Shown here: positions 1-9,460 of the stretch, piece after piece | How positions within the stretch are numbered: position 1 is the first letter of the stretch | How the letters are laid out: every line of letters starts with the position of its first letter | From: an uncultured Lachnospiraceae bacterium | GTDB lineage: Bacteria > Bacillota > Clostridia > Lachnospirales > Lachnospiraceae | Length of the DNA: 64,000 bases | Direction: 5' to 3' | NCBI GenBank assembly: GCA_949948735.1 | Contig: CATLGV010000009.1 | Location: forward strand, 61,828 to 125,827 | Program-made: the position numbers and the translations under genes | Notes under the pieces: model-generated | The model's input: only the letters and a program-made list of their open reading frames with translations | What the model was told of the DNA's origin: nothing | Database searches by the model: none

Positions 1-734
1 ATGAGCGGATGTACCGCGCCTGCGCGGAGACCGGCTCGCAGCTTGCCGTATGCAGATATTTCAGCGAGCGGGGCGGTGCAGCGGATGTAGAAGGGGGAAC
101 CGGCGCGGTGGTGCCGCTCTCCAGGGAGGCGCTTCTCAAAATCTACATCTGCGGGCACGAGCAGTATGTGATTTACAATTCTGTATGGAGTAAGCTGTTT
201 CACAGGGATTTGGTCGGAGACATGCGGTTCCCTAAGGGGAGAAATTCCGAAGACATCATGTATACGACAAGAGCGTTTTGCAGGCTGTCAAAGGCTGTTT
301 ACCTCGACGCAAGCCTCTATCATTATGTGCTTGACCGCGAGGGAAGCATTATGAACGCGGCCAGGGGCGAGCGGATGTTCCGCGACGAAATACCGTTCTG
401 GCGTGAGCATATCGCTCATATTCGGGAAAACGTATCGAATGCGATGGGCGATATTGCGGCATACTATTTCTGGCGGCGGATGCTGTCCTATTATCCGGAG
501 CTGTATTCCGGCAGGGGGACGAGGAAGGACGCCGGACGGCTGGCGGGGATGATAAGGCGGGAGAGGGCCGAAATCAAAGCGGTATACGCGGCAGCCGGCG
601 CATGCCGGGGCGACAGGATACGGATGGCCGTATTTCTGGTAAATCCGGTTTTGTATTACGGCATAAACGCATGCTACGAAAGATATATTATTCCGTTGAA
701 GATCTGGAGGAGGAGCAGGCGTGAAAATAAATGA
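1..734 (+). CDS. Glycosyltransferase family 2, C-terminal part (5' end lies outside the window)
   Basis: The frame is open from base 3, and the first visible residues (ERMYRACAETGSQLAVCRY) resemble the stretch that follows the DxD sugar-nucleotide motif in EpsJ/WcaA-type GT2 enzymes. The N-terminal Rossmann half is therefore upstream of the window. The SEDIMYTTR segment matches the acidic ED motif that carries the catalytic base in this family. The C-terminal tail is hydrophobic, then very basic, which suits attachment to the inner membrane face. The last 14 bases overlap the next gene, so the two are probably translated together. Family assignment is good; donor and acceptor are unknown. Confidence 0.8.
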   Translation, partial: ERMYRACAETGSQLAVCRYFSERGGAADVEGGTGAVVPLSREALLKIYICGHEQYVIYNSVWSKLFHRDLVGDMRFPKGRNSEDIMYTTRAFCRLSKAVYLDASLYHYVLDREGSIMNAARGERMFRDEIPFWREHIAHIRENVSNAMGDIAAYYFWRRMLSYYPELYSGRGTRKDAGRLAGMIRRERAEIKAVYAAAGACRGDRIRMAVFLVNPVLYYGINACYERYIIPLKIWRRSRRENK

Positions 735-2067
735 CAGGGCAAGGAAAATCCTATTTGGGGCTGCAGTGGCTATAAGCTTTCTGGCGATATATATCTATAA
801 CTGTATGACGCCGGTAATGTCGGATGATCTGCTGTTTGATGCCGGTGCGTATCATTCGGTGACAGACATTATCAGGGCAGAATATGAGAACTACATGAAT
901 TGGAACGGACGTACGGTTGTCCAGCTTATCATGCGCTGCTGTCTGCTTATGCCTAAATGGTTTTTCAATATAATAAACAGCTTATGCTTTGTATTGCTTA
1001 TGCTGCTTATTTATTGGAATATAGAAGGAAGAAGGGCATATGACTTTGTCATTTTTACGCTGATAAATCTGACGGTATGGCAGTTTGGTGTTTCGTTTGG
1101 CGAGACGGTTCTCTGGGAAGGCGGCGCATGCAATTATCTCTGGGGCAGTGCGATTATTCTGGGCTTTGTGACGTATTACCGGTATAAGCTGCTGCGCATG
1201 GATGCGTCAGGGCGCGGACAGGTATTGGCAGCAGGCATGTTTTTCTTTGGCCTGCTTGCGGGCTGGTGCAACGAAAATACCTCCGGCGGCGGGCTGCTGC
1301 TGATTCTTTATTTTCTGGGGAGCGGTTATATAAAGGGCCAAAGCTTGAAGGGGTGGATGCTTGCAGGGCCGGCCGGGATGCTGACAGGGCTTGGCTTTAT
1401 GATTATGGCGCCGGGAAACCGCATCCGGAGTGCTGTGGTAAGGGAGGAAGAGGAGCATCAGGGGATTTTGGCGCTGGTGGGCCGGTTTCTCAAGATTAAT
1501 CAGGCTGCTGAAAAGTATCTTTTGTTAATGGGGGCTGTGGTCATTCTTCTTGTCGTTTATCTGTTCTTAAAGGGATGGGCACTTAAGCGCGTGATGAATG
1601 CCGTCGTATTTGCGGTGGTCAGCATAGCGACCGCTTATGCGCTGCTTCTGACGGCGCCGCCGATGGACCGGGCTTATTTTGGCGCGGGAATTTTCATGGT
1701 CATCGCGTTTGTGCAGGCTATCGCCTATATTCCACGTGAGGAAAAGGGGCTGTGCGCGTTAAAGTATGGGGGAATCCTTGTATTCTGCATTGACATGTTT
1801 TTCGCATACTGCGGAAACGGTGCGAATCTGGCGCGGATTCTCAGGGAGGTAAATGAAAGAGAGCGCTATATTCTGGAGCAAAAGGCGCAGGGAAATTATG
1901 ATCTGACGGTGCCGATGCTGAGGCCTGAATTTCAGACAAAATACAGCTTTCTGTATCAGAATGATGTGGAGGAGGACCCGGAAAGCTGGGGCAGTACCAT
2001 ATATGGAGAATACTATGGGCTGAGCAGTCTCAGAGGGGTGCCCAGAGCAGACTGGACGGTGTATTAG
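721..2067 (+). CDS. DUF6056-type polytopic membrane protein (possible GT-C glycosyltransferase)
   Basis: A 448-residue protein starting at GTG, seven bases after a perfect AGGAGG (708-713). It has about ten hydrophobic segments. The first outer loop carries an MSDDLLFDAG acidic pair followed by WNGRTVVQ; later motifs are GACNYLWGS, NENTSGGG and APGNRIR. The DD pair, the NE/GG element and APGN-x-IR recur in the protein at 36626-38095, so the two belong to one family. An acidic pair in the first outer loop is typical of GT-C enzymes that use polyprenyl-phosphate sugars, so an outside-acting transferase is plausible but unproven. The family itself has no established function. Confidence 0.75.
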   Translation: MKINDRARKILFGAAVAISFLAIYIYNCMTPVMSDDLLFDAGAYHSVTDIIRAEYENYMNWNGRTVVQLIMRCCLLMPKWFFNIINSLCFVLLMLLIYWNIEGRRAYDFVIFTLINLTVWQFGVSFGETVLWEGGACNYLWGSAIILGFVTYYRYKLLRMDASGRGQVLAAGMFFFGLLAGWCNENTSGGGLLLILYFLGSGYIKGQSLKGWMLAGPAGMLTGLGFMIMAPGNRIRSAVVREEEEHQGILALVGRFLKINQAAEKYLLLMGAVVILLVVYLFLKGWALKRVMNAVVFAVVSIATAYALLLTAPPMDRAYFGAGIFMVIAFVQAIAYIPREEKGLCALKYGGILVFCIDMFFAYCGNGANLARILREVNERERYILEQKAQGNYDLTVPMLRPEFQTKYSFLYQNDVEEDPESWGSTIYGEYYGLSSLRGVPRADWTVY

Positions 2068-2120
2068 CGGAATCAAAAAGGAGGATAGAGCAGGCAGGGG
2101 GCAGCTTAAATGTATACGGG

Positions 2121-2149
2121 TTGAGTGCTGTCAGAAAAGATGATATAAT
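2121..2149 (+). promoter_or_regulatory. Putative sigma-A promoter
   Basis: TTGAGT (2121-2126) and a perfect TATAAT (2144-2149) are separated by 17 bases. They lie in the 132-base gap between the two membrane-protein genes, about 50 bases upstream of the start at 2200. This is the best promoter match in the first 8 kb, and implies that the 2200 gene and those after it can be transcribed apart from the upstream genes. Confidence 0.55.
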
Positions 2150-2199
2150 GATAGAGGCGGAGAGCAGAGACGCCTTGCGGGAAAATCAGGAGAGTGGGC

Positions 2200-4401
2200 A
2201 TGGAATGGTTGAAAAAATGGAAGTTGAATTCCAGATGGGTAGACATCGCATGCATTTTTGCGGCTGCGCTGTTTTTGGCGGCAGGCTTTTATGTAGTGCT
2301 GGGCGTCAATGCGGACGATGCTGGAAGCTATATGTGGCTTTACAGATGGCATGAGCTGGGGGCGTATCATTATACGCTGAGGGAAAGGCTTGAGCCGTGG
2401 CGCATGGTATTGATAAGTGTCGATTTTATGGGACTTGGCAGCACGGGGGCGGAGCTGCTGGCTTATTGTTTTTCTATTCTTTACTTTTTTTGCGTATTTG
2501 TAACGTTAGCGCTTGCGATGAAGGACAACCGGCAGAATAAATGGCTGCTGCTCTGCGCGGTTTTTATGCTGCTTCCTTCAGAACAGACGAACAGATACCA
2601 TCTGTCGACAACGTTGATATCGTTGCTGATGATATATATTGGCTATCATTGTATCTCCTCAAAAAAAAAGCGGCCGCTTATTTTTGCGGGTATGCTTTTT
2701 CTGTATGTACTTGTGCTGTCCAATGACAGGGTGCTGATATTGCTTTTTATTGCTGCTCCGGTACTGCTCTATATGGTGATTGCCTGCTTTCAGGATAAAG
2801 AAAAAAGAAAATATCTTTATTTTGGCGGTATTATAATAGTGGCGGCCGTAACCGGGATCAGAGCTGCGGATGCGGTCTGTCAAAATGTGACGGGACACGG
2901 CCTGTCAATTATGAAGGCGTGGGGAGGCTATGGCGGCGGAGATTATCTGATGTGGATTGATATATACAATCTGTTTGACAAAGGGATCCCGTCGTTTTTT
3001 CAAACCCTGCTTAATCAGTATAATATTCCGATTGGCGGAGGCTTGATACAATATTATACATTTTTCTGGATTATAAGGATATTTATAGTAGGATTAGGCT
3101 TGACAGCGGTAGGTGCGCGATGGAAGGAGATTATAAAAAAGGGGATTGTACATGTAAACGTGCTGGACGCTTTTGCTACCGTGTGTGTGACTGTCGTAAT
3201 ACTTGTAAATGTGCTCAACGGAATCATACAATATTTTGCTATCCGGGAAGCGTACATGAACAGATATGCGAGTATTGTGTGGTTTTTGCTGGTGGTTCTC
3301 CTGATGCGGTGGCTGGATGAGCGCTATACCTCATGTCCTCTGACGGACAGGTGTTCGGGAAAATTGACGTCGGGGATGGTGCTTGGCATTTCTTTTGCGT
3401 TGTTGATAGTGGGATATTCGAAGCCCATATATAAGGGAAGAGCTGCTCTGGTCAGGGAGCCCTGCCAGAGTGAGGTCGATTATCTGAGAGAGAAGGGGGC
3501 CGGCTGCGGCTATGGGGTTGCCGGCTTCTGGAAAACAAGCCCGATTTCGGCGATGACCAACGGGGAATATATTGTGGTGAACGGCTATATAGACAAGGAA
3601 AATACGGCGCAGGGAGAGGTGCTGTATTCCCTGAGCTGCAATGCTGGGGATCCGGTCTATACGGATGGCAGCAATTTTTTCAATTATATGATTTCACATA
3701 TTGGCGACGAAAAGACACTCAATGAGGAAAATATCGAAGCAATACGCGGAGATTACATAGAGAGAAGCTATACGGAGAACGGGGAAAGCGTTTTTTATAT
3801 TTATGATTATGATATCCGTTTTGATCCGGTGCTGGTGATGGAAGCGGTGGGGGCGGCATATGAGCTGACAAAGCTGGTGGTGTATCATTTTGATATGCCG
3901 GTCGGCGTCAACAGAATTGAGCTGGACGTTGAAAACAGTGAGAATCTTCTGCTTGACATAGCAGATAATGATGCGGTTGGCATAGTGGAAATGCAGGAGC
4001 TGGTGCCCGGGAGGATATATGTCGATATGCAGTGCTTTCAGAATACAAGGGTAACCCTTCGGGTCACCGGAAAAGCGGGTGCGCCGGCAGCGTTGCGCAA
4101 AATCGTGCTCAAGCGGGTATTCGCGGCAATACCCACGGTAATCGGAGGAGCCGGAGGCAGCTATGAGGTGTTTCTGGAGGAAGGCGATTATGTGATGACA
4201 TTTACAGGCAAAAATATCGACAACATGCAGGTAACGTGGGAAGCGCAGGACGCGGTTATCAATCAATCTACGGATGGCCGGATACGCAGGCGGTATCATG
4301 TGCATATTGACATGCCGCAGACCGTGAAGTACACCGTATCGGGGGAAGGCATTGAGATTGAAAGGATTTCATATGAGAATGCAGATTTGTTTCAATGGTG
4401 A
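2200..4401 (+). CDS. Polytopic membrane protein with large C-terminal outer domain (GT-C-like)
   Basis: A 733-residue protein. An in-frame GTG at 2194 lies only one base after the AGGAG at 2188-2192, while ATG 2200 sits seven bases away, so ATG 2200 is chosen. The first roughly 410 residues hold about ten membrane helices. The first outer loop has NADDAGSYMWLYRW, an acidic pair followed by aromatics, as in GT-C transferases. The remaining roughly 310 residues are soluble and beta-rich, a layout seen in GT-C enzymes with an extracytoplasmic accessory domain. No family was recognised with certainty. A promoter is predicted just upstream, and a GT4 gene follows after six bases. Confidence 0.7.
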   Translation: MEWLKKWKLNSRWVDIACIFAAALFLAAGFYVVLGVNADDAGSYMWLYRWHELGAYHYTLRERLEPWRMVLISVDFMGLGSTGAELLAYCFSILYFFCVFVTLALAMKDNRQNKWLLLCAVFMLLPSEQTNRYHLSTTLISLLMIYIGYHCISSKKKRPLIFAGMLFLYVLVLSNDRVLILLFIAAPVLLYMVIACFQDKEKRKYLYFGGIIIVAAVTGIRAADAVCQNVTGHGLSIMKAWGGYGGGDYLMWIDIYNLFDKGIPSFFQTLLNQYNIPIGGGLIQYYTFFWIIRIFIVGLGLTAVGARWKEIIKKGIVHVNVLDAFATVCVTVVILVNVLNGIIQYFAIREAYMNRYASIVWFLLVVLLMRWLDERYTSCPLTDRCSGKLTSGMVLGISFALLIVGYSKPIYKGRAALVREPCQSEVDYLREKGAGCGYGVAGFWKTSPISAMTNGEYIVVNGYIDKENTAQGEVLYSLSCNAGDPVYTDGSNFFNYMISHIGDEKTLNEENIEAIRGDYIERSYTENGESVFYIYDYDIRFDPVLVMEAVGAAYELTKLVVYHFDMPVGVNRIELDVENSENLLLDIADNDAVGIVEMQELVPGRIYVDMQCFQNTRVTLRVTGKAGAPAALRKIVLKRVFAAIPTVIGGAGGSYEVFLEEGDYVMTFTGKNIDNMQVTWEAQDAVINQSTDGRIRRRYHVHIDMPQTVKYTVSGEGIEIERISYENADLFQW

Positions 4402-4407
4402 TATTCA

Positions 4408-5622
4408 ATGAAAAAAATAGAAAAAAACGGAAAAACAATACTGCTTGCGCTTTCGTGGCGGGACGTCAAATCGCCCGGGGCAGGCGGAGCGGAAGTGCAT
4501 ACATATGAGATGCTGAGCCGGCTTGATCAAAAGAGGTATAAGGTCTATCACTTTTCCATGCGGCCCAAGGGGATGGCGGAATGTGAGGAGATAGGCGGAA
4601 TAACCTATATCCGGTATGGCAATCCGCTGACCGTTATTTTCGGCGCACGAAGCTTTTACCGAAGGAATAAAGCCAATATAGATTTTGTTATCGATCAGTG
4701 CAATACACACCGGTTTTTTACGCCCTTGTGGGTAGCGCACAGGAAGCGGATATTTTATATCCATCAGCTTACCAGGGAAATATGGGACTACAGTGCCAGA
4801 CCGCCGCTTAGCATCATAGGGAAGCTGACGGAGGAATGGATGCTGAGGCTTAATCGGAGAGACGCGGTCATTACTGTTTCCGAGTCGACAAAGCAGGAGC
4901 TAATAGACAGGGGATACCGGGCTGACAGGATTAAGATCATTTATAACGGCGTTTCCTTTGAACCATGGAAGCGGGAACAGTGGCAGGAAAAGGAGCCGGC
5001 GCCGACCTTTATATATGCCGGGAGATATTCCCCGTATAAGGGGATTGACGTAGCTGTTTTGGCGTTTGCCAGACTCAAAAAGAGCTATCCGGGGGCAAAG
5101 CTGTGGATTATCGGGAAGAAGGATCCGGCGTATGTGGAGAGAAAGCTTCTTCCTATCTGCGAAAGGTTTCATCTGACATGGGTCGATATCCCCGAAGGCG
5201 GGGAGGCCGCTGATACGGTATGGGAGCAGGGCGACATTTTCAGCTGGGGGTTTGTTTCGGAACAGGTAAAGCTTGAATTGCTGAGCCGGGCATGGGCGCT
5301 GCTTTTCCCTTCTGTGCGTGAGGGGTGGGGGATACCCATTACAGAGGCCGGCTGCGTGGGGACGCCCAGTGTCGTCTTTGCTTCGCAGGGGATTAAAGAA
5401 GCTGTGAATGATGGAAGTGCGGGCTATGTTTGTAAGGAAAACAGCGTGCACGGACTTCTGGAACAGATGAAGCTTGTAATTCTCGATAAAGCAATGTATA
5501 GTGATAAAAGAGATAAGGCTTATCGATATTCGTCGCAGTTTTTGTGGGACAAGGCCGGACAGGAGCTGGAGCGGTATTTAACGGAAATCCAATGCCGGGC
5601 ACTGTCAGGAAGTAGGAGATGA
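4408..5622 (+). CDS. Glycosyltransferase family 4
   Basis: A 404-residue GT-B-fold protein. The N-terminal half has the glycine-rich acceptor loop GAGGAEVHTYEM, and ITVSESTKQEL is the usual GT4 hinge motif. The C-terminal half has FIYAGRYSPYKGID, the donor-domain start, and PSVREGWGIPITEAGCVGTP, the EX7E-type motif that contacts the nucleotide sugar. It should add one sugar to a lipid-linked intermediate in the cytosol. The ribosome site is weak and the gene starts six bases after the previous stop, which suggests coupling. LicD follows directly. The sugar transferred cannot be read from the sequence. Confidence 0.9.
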   Translation: MKKIEKNGKTILLALSWRDVKSPGAGGAEVHTYEMLSRLDQKRYKVYHFSMRPKGMAECEEIGGITYIRYGNPLTVIFGARSFYRRNKANIDFVIDQCNTHRFFTPLWVAHRKRIFYIHQLTREIWDYSARPPLSIIGKLTEEWMLRLNRRDAVITVSESTKQELIDRGYRADRIKIIYNGVSFEPWKREQWQEKEPAPTFIYAGRYSPYKGIDVAVLAFARLKKSYPGAKLWIIGKKDPAYVERKLLPICERFHLTWVDIPEGGEAADTVWEQGDIFSWGFVSEQVKLELLSRAWALLFPSVREGWGIPITEAGCVGTPSVVFASQGIKEAVNDGSAGYVCKENSVHGLLEQMKLVILDKAMYSDKRDKAYRYSSQFLWDKAGQELERYLTEIQCRALSGSRR

Positions 5623-5623
5623 A

Positions 5624-6487
5624 ATGAGAAAAGAGTATGATGGCGAGACGCTTCGAAAGCTGCAATCGCTGGAGCTGGAAATATTAAAGGATTTTATCGA
5701 CGTATGCCGGACGCATGATTTGGTTTATTTTGCGTTTGCGGGTACTGCAATAGGCTGCATACGTCATAAAGGATTTATTCCCTGGGATGACGATTTGGAT
5801 GTCGGAATGCCCAGAAGCGACTATGAAAAGCTGCTACGGATATTCAATGAAAGATATCCGGAAAAGTATGCAATCGGAAACCCTGAATACATGCCTGATT
5901 ACCCGATGGTAGGGACAAGGATAATGATAAGGGGTACAAAGTTTATTGAAGAGGTATTCAAAGATACGGACTGTGAGCTTGGGATTGCTCTGGACGTGCA
6001 TCCGTTTGATAATCTTCCCGATGATGATAAAGCGTTTAGGCGATATGCAAAAAGGGTTTGGTTTTGGGCGCATCTTCTGATTTTGCGGCATATGGGAAAT
6101 CCTAATTTTCCGGGCCAGTACAGCGGGGATGACAGGAAGGGAAAAGCCGTGCGGGGAATATGCAAGGCCGTACATCTGCTTCTTGTGCGGCTGAGAATAC
6201 GTCCGATATGGATATACAGAAGATATCAGAAGGCCGCGTGCAGATATAATGATACTGAAACAGAAAGAATAGGATGGTGTCATGCCAGGAATCCATACAG
6301 GGATTGGATAAGAAGAAGTAAGGCGTTTCCCACAATAGAGATGGATTTTGAGGATATCAGGATCCGGCTCCCGGGGGATATTGACGAATATCTTCGGCGC
6401 ATTTACGGGGATTATATGCAGATGCCCCCACCGGAGTGCAGGGCAAATCATTTTCCATTCTGTTTGGATTTTGGCGATAAGGCATAG
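5624..6487 (+). CDS. LicD-family phosphotransferase
   Basis: A 287-residue protein. The signature FAGTAIGCIRHKGFIPWDDDLDVGMPR is the LicD/fukutin nucleotidyltransferase-like core; given in two parts, AIGCIRHKGFIPWDDD and LDVGMPR hold the metal-binding aspartates. Known LicD proteins move phosphocholine, or other phospho-alcohols, from a CDP-activated donor onto a glycan. No choline uptake or activation genes are visible here, so the substrate may differ. AGGAGAT at 5614-5620 supports ATG 5624, and the previous stop overlaps that site. It sits between a GT4 and an ABC flippase, consistent with decorating a repeat unit before export. Confidence 0.85.
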   Translation: MRKEYDGETLRKLQSLELEILKDFIDVCRTHDLVYFAFAGTAIGCIRHKGFIPWDDDLDVGMPRSDYEKLLRIFNERYPEKYAIGNPEYMPDYPMVGTRIMIRGTKFIEEVFKDTDCELGIALDVHPFDNLPDDDKAFRRYAKRVWFWAHLLILRHMGNPNFPGQYSGDDRKGKAVRGICKAVHLLLVRLRIRPIWIYRRYQKAACRYNDTETERIGWCHARNPYRDWIRRSKAFPTIEMDFEDIRIRLPGDIDEYLRRIYGDYMQMPPPECRANHFPFCLDFGDKA

Positions 6488-6520
6488 GACAAAGTGCTTT
6501 TATCGGAGAGGGATACGGCA

Positions 6521-8308
6521 ATGAACAAGCTAAAGCGTATAAAAGCGATATGGGACAGATACAATTTTATCCTTACGGACGCACATAAAAAGCTGGGGGT
6601 TACCGTTATGGCGCTGACATTGATAGGCTCAATGCTTGAGACGCTGACGGTGGCCGCCATGATGCCGATGGTGCAGGTTATCATAGCGCCGCGGCAGCTG
6701 CGCGAGAATGCGATAGCGGCGCCTGTTATTGAGCGTATGGGGCTGGATTCGGATTCGGCGCTGATATGGGCGGTCGGCAGCGCCGTAATCATTATATTCC
6801 TTATAAAAAACGCATATCAGCTGCTTCTGTCATACATCAGAGTCCGATACTCCTGCAAAGTGCAGCGGGAGTTGTCCGTTGAGATGTTGCAATCCTACAT
6901 GAAGCGGGGGTATGTGTTTTTTTTGAATACCAGCACGGGAGAGCTTATGCGGGGAATGTCAGACGGCATCGCTCAGGTCTATACGGCGCTTTACCGGGTA
7001 TTCCGACTGGTGGCGGAAGTGACGATGGTAGCGTTTATCAGCGTTTATATTATGGCTACGGATATTATTCTGGCGGCCTGTATTATCGTAATATCTGTCA
7101 TATGCATGACGGTTGTGATGGTTTTAAGCCAGAAATGGATTAAAAGGTATGCGGATATCAATTACAGATATTCGGCATTGGTCAATAAAATATTGCTGCA
7201 AACCTTCCAGGGAATAAAGGAAATACTGGTAATGGGCAGACAGGACTTTTTTGTCCGTTCTTATAAAGAAAACTATACAGAGCAGCAGAAGGGAATTATC
7301 GGGAATACGGTTGCAACGGAAAGCCCGCTGTATACGATAGAAGCGGTGTGCGTGACGGCAATCGTGATTGCTGTCTGTATTCGGGCGATCATGGCAGAGG
7401 ATGCGTCCGCCCTGCTTCCGCAGCTTTCGGCCTTTGCGATAGGCGCCTTCAGGATTCTGCCCTCATTGGGAAGAATAACGAGTCACTTTAACGCCTTTAT
7501 GTTCTGTCTGCCGGGAATAAACGACACTTATGATAACTTTAAGGAGATTCGGCGCGATAATGCAGGGGACGGTGCATCGGGGGAGGACGTATCGGATGAG
7601 GAAGCCGCGCTTCCCGGGCAATTTGATGAGAAGCTGTCGGTTGAGCATGTCTCATGGAAATATTCGGAGGCGGGTGAAGCGGTGCTGGAGGATATTTCAC
7701 TTGAGATATTTAAGGGTCAATCTGTGGCCTTTGTAGGAAGGTCCGGCGCGGGGAAGACAACGCTTTCCGACGTTATTCTGGGATTGCTGCTTCCGCAGGA
7801 GGGACGTATTCGGATAGACGGCGTCGATATTACGGATATAAAGAGCGAGAAAAGCCGATTGATAGGCTTTGTGCCGCAGAACGTCAATCTCATGGATGAT
7901 ACTATCAGAAGGAACGTGGCATTTGGAATGCGGGACGGGGATATTGATGATGAACGGGTATGGAGGGCGCTGGAACAGGCACAGCTAAAAGCGTTTGTTG
8001 AGAAAAGCGCCCATGGGCTTGATACGATAATCGGGGAGCGCGGGGTGCGCTTCTCGGGCGGGCAGCGCCAGCGCCTTGCGATAGCGAGGGCGCTCTATAA
8101 CGACCCGGATATCCTGATTCTGGACGAGGCTACGGCAGCGCTTGATACAGAGACAGAGACGGCGGTTATGGAGTCCATAGACAGCCTTAAATCAGATAAA
8201 ACCCTGATAATTATCGCGCACAGACTGACGACAATCAAAAACTGCGACTGCATTTACAGGATAGAAGACGGTAAGGCGCATCCGTGCACTTATGATTCGC
8301 TGCAATGA
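6521..8308 (+). CDS. ABC flippase 1 (PglK/MsbA-type, permease fused to ATPase)
   Basis: A 595-residue half-transporter. A GTG at 6494 is in frame, but GGAGAGGG at 6505-6512 fits ATG 6521, which also matches the start of the paralogues. Residues about 15-330 form a six-helix exporter domain. The ATPase has Walker A GRSGAGKT (406-413), signature FSGGQRQR and Walker B ILILDEAT. Close in layout to PglK, which flips lipid-linked oligosaccharides across the membrane; as a homodimer it should do the same here. It is the first of four paralogues in the window, and no Wzx-type flippase is present. Confidence 0.88.
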   Translation: MNKLKRIKAIWDRYNFILTDAHKKLGVTVMALTLIGSMLETLTVAAMMPMVQVIIAPRQLRENAIAAPVIERMGLDSDSALIWAVGSAVIIIFLIKNAYQLLLSYIRVRYSCKVQRELSVEMLQSYMKRGYVFFLNTSTGELMRGMSDGIAQVYTALYRVFRLVAEVTMVAFISVYIMATDIILAACIIVISVICMTVVMVLSQKWIKRYADINYRYSALVNKILLQTFQGIKEILVMGRQDFFVRSYKENYTEQQKGIIGNTVATESPLYTIEAVCVTAIVIAVCIRAIMAEDASALLPQLSAFAIGAFRILPSLGRITSHFNAFMFCLPGINDTYDNFKEIRRDNAGDGASGEDVSDEEAALPGQFDEKLSVEHVSWKYSEAGEAVLEDISLEIFKGQSVAFVGRSGAGKTTLSDVILGLLLPQEGRIRIDGVDITDIKSEKSRLIGFVPQNVNLMDDTIRRNVAFGMRDGDIDDERVWRALEQAQLKAFVEKSAHGLDTIIGERGVRFSGGQRQRLAIARALYNDPDILILDEATAALDTETETAVMESIDSLKSDKTLIIIAHRLTTIKNCDCIYRIEDGKAHPCTYDSLQ

Positions 8309-8316
8309 ATTGAGCA

Positions 8317-8345
8317 TTGCTTTGCGCTGGTAAATGCTTTATAAT
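8317..8345 (+). promoter_or_regulatory. Possible internal promoter
   Basis: TTGCTT (8317-8322), a 17-base spacer and a perfect TATAAT (8340-8345) lie in the 86-base gap before the GtrB-like gene. The -35 box matches the consensus at only three of six bases, so this is a modest candidate. Confidence 0.35.
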
Positions 8346-8394
8346 GTCCATGTGCCTTGATGAGCAGTTTATAGAATGAGGTAAAAAAGATTTT

Positions 8395-9354
8395 ATGAAA
8401 ACAATTGAACTGATAGTGCCCTGCTATAATGAGGAAAGCTGCATTGCATTGTTTTATGATGCGGTGGCAGATACCTTTGAGGCGCTTAAGGAATATCGGT
8501 TTGTGATCACGTTTGTAGATGACGGCAGCAGGGATCATACGCTGGATGAGATAAAGAAATTAGCCAAGACGGCGGACAAGGGCAGGATACAATACATTGC
8601 GCTCTCCCGTAATTTCGGAAAGGAATCGGCTGCTTATGCGGGGCTGAGCAAAAGCACCGGGGATTATGTTGCGCTGATGGATGTGGATTTGCAGCATCCG
8701 CCGCAGCTGCTTCCGCAAATGATTGACGCGATTGAGAAGGAAGGGTACGACAGGGCTACGGCAAGGAGAATATCCCGAAAGGGAGAGCCTATTATACGCA
8801 GCGTTTTCTCAAGGGCGTTTTATCATGTTATAAACCGTGTGACAGTGATCGATTTGATTTCGGGCAGTACGGATTACTGTCTTATGAAAAGAAATGTAGT
8901 GGAAGCGATTGTATCCATGGGAGAAAGAGAGCGCTTTACAAAGGGGATTTATGCATGGGTAGGCTACAAAAATAAATGGATAGAATACAAAAATGTGAGA
9001 AGGGCGACAGGCAGGAGCAAGTGGAATTTTATAGAGCTTTTTCACTATGCGTATAGAGGGTTTGTTGCGTTTGCAACCACGCCGCTTAGAGGCGTGGTCT
9101 ATCTGGGAATTATTATAACGATGGCGTCTTTTGTCTATGCCGCCAAGATCGCGATCGATATGCTCCGCAATCCGCTTGCGCCGCGGACGGGCTATGCAAG
9201 CATTATGATTGTAATGCTGTTTCTCGGCGGTGTGATTATATCCATATTAGGCATGATAGGGGAATATTTGGCCCGGATATATATGGAGGTCAAAAACCGC
9301 CTGATTTATTTTGAACGGGAATCGAGCTTTCAAAAAGAACAGGGCGGCGAATAG
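8395..9354 (+). CDS. GtrB/DPM-type polyprenyl-phosphate glycosyltransferase (GT2)
   Basis: A 319-residue GT2 with two C-terminal membrane helices. IVPCYNEESC starts the fold, FVDDGSRD follows, and MDVDLQHPP contains the DxD metal motif (D96, D98). NFGKESAAYAGL is the GtrB/ArnC hallmark. TPLRGVVYLG and the final GMIGEYLARIYMEVKNR form the membrane part. Such enzymes transfer a sugar from a nucleotide donor to undecaprenyl phosphate; the product is then used outside by GT-C enzymes. It lies between two ABC flippases. No GtrA flippase gene is visible. It keeps a canonical DxD, unlike the two relatives at 32828 and 41090. Confidence 0.88.
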   Translation: MKTIELIVPCYNEESCIALFYDAVADTFEALKEYRFVITFVDDGSRDHTLDEIKKLAKTADKGRIQYIALSRNFGKESAAYAGLSKSTGDYVALMDVDLQHPPQLLPQMIDAIEKEGYDRATARRISRKGEPIIRSVFSRAFYHVINRVTVIDLISGSTDYCLMKRNVVEAIVSMGERERFTKGIYAWVGYKNKWIEYKNVRRATGRSKWNFIELFHYAYRGFVAFATTPLRGVVYLGIIITMASFVYAAKIAIDMLRNPLAPRTGYASIMIVMLFLGGVIISILGMIGEYLARIYMEVKNRLIYFERESSFQKEQGGE

Positions 9355-9460
9355 CCCTGTGTAGGAATAATGCGGCGGGTATTCAGCAAAAATAATGAAA
9401 ACAGGCGAATCAAAGCGTCTGTATCAGGAGCAGGTCTCTGGGAAAGGCACGGTATTGACA

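Noticed and set aside
2661..2669. A9 tract in the GT-C-like gene at 2200
   Set aside because: The frame is continuous across it and the protein looks full-length, so there is no sign that it acts as a switch.
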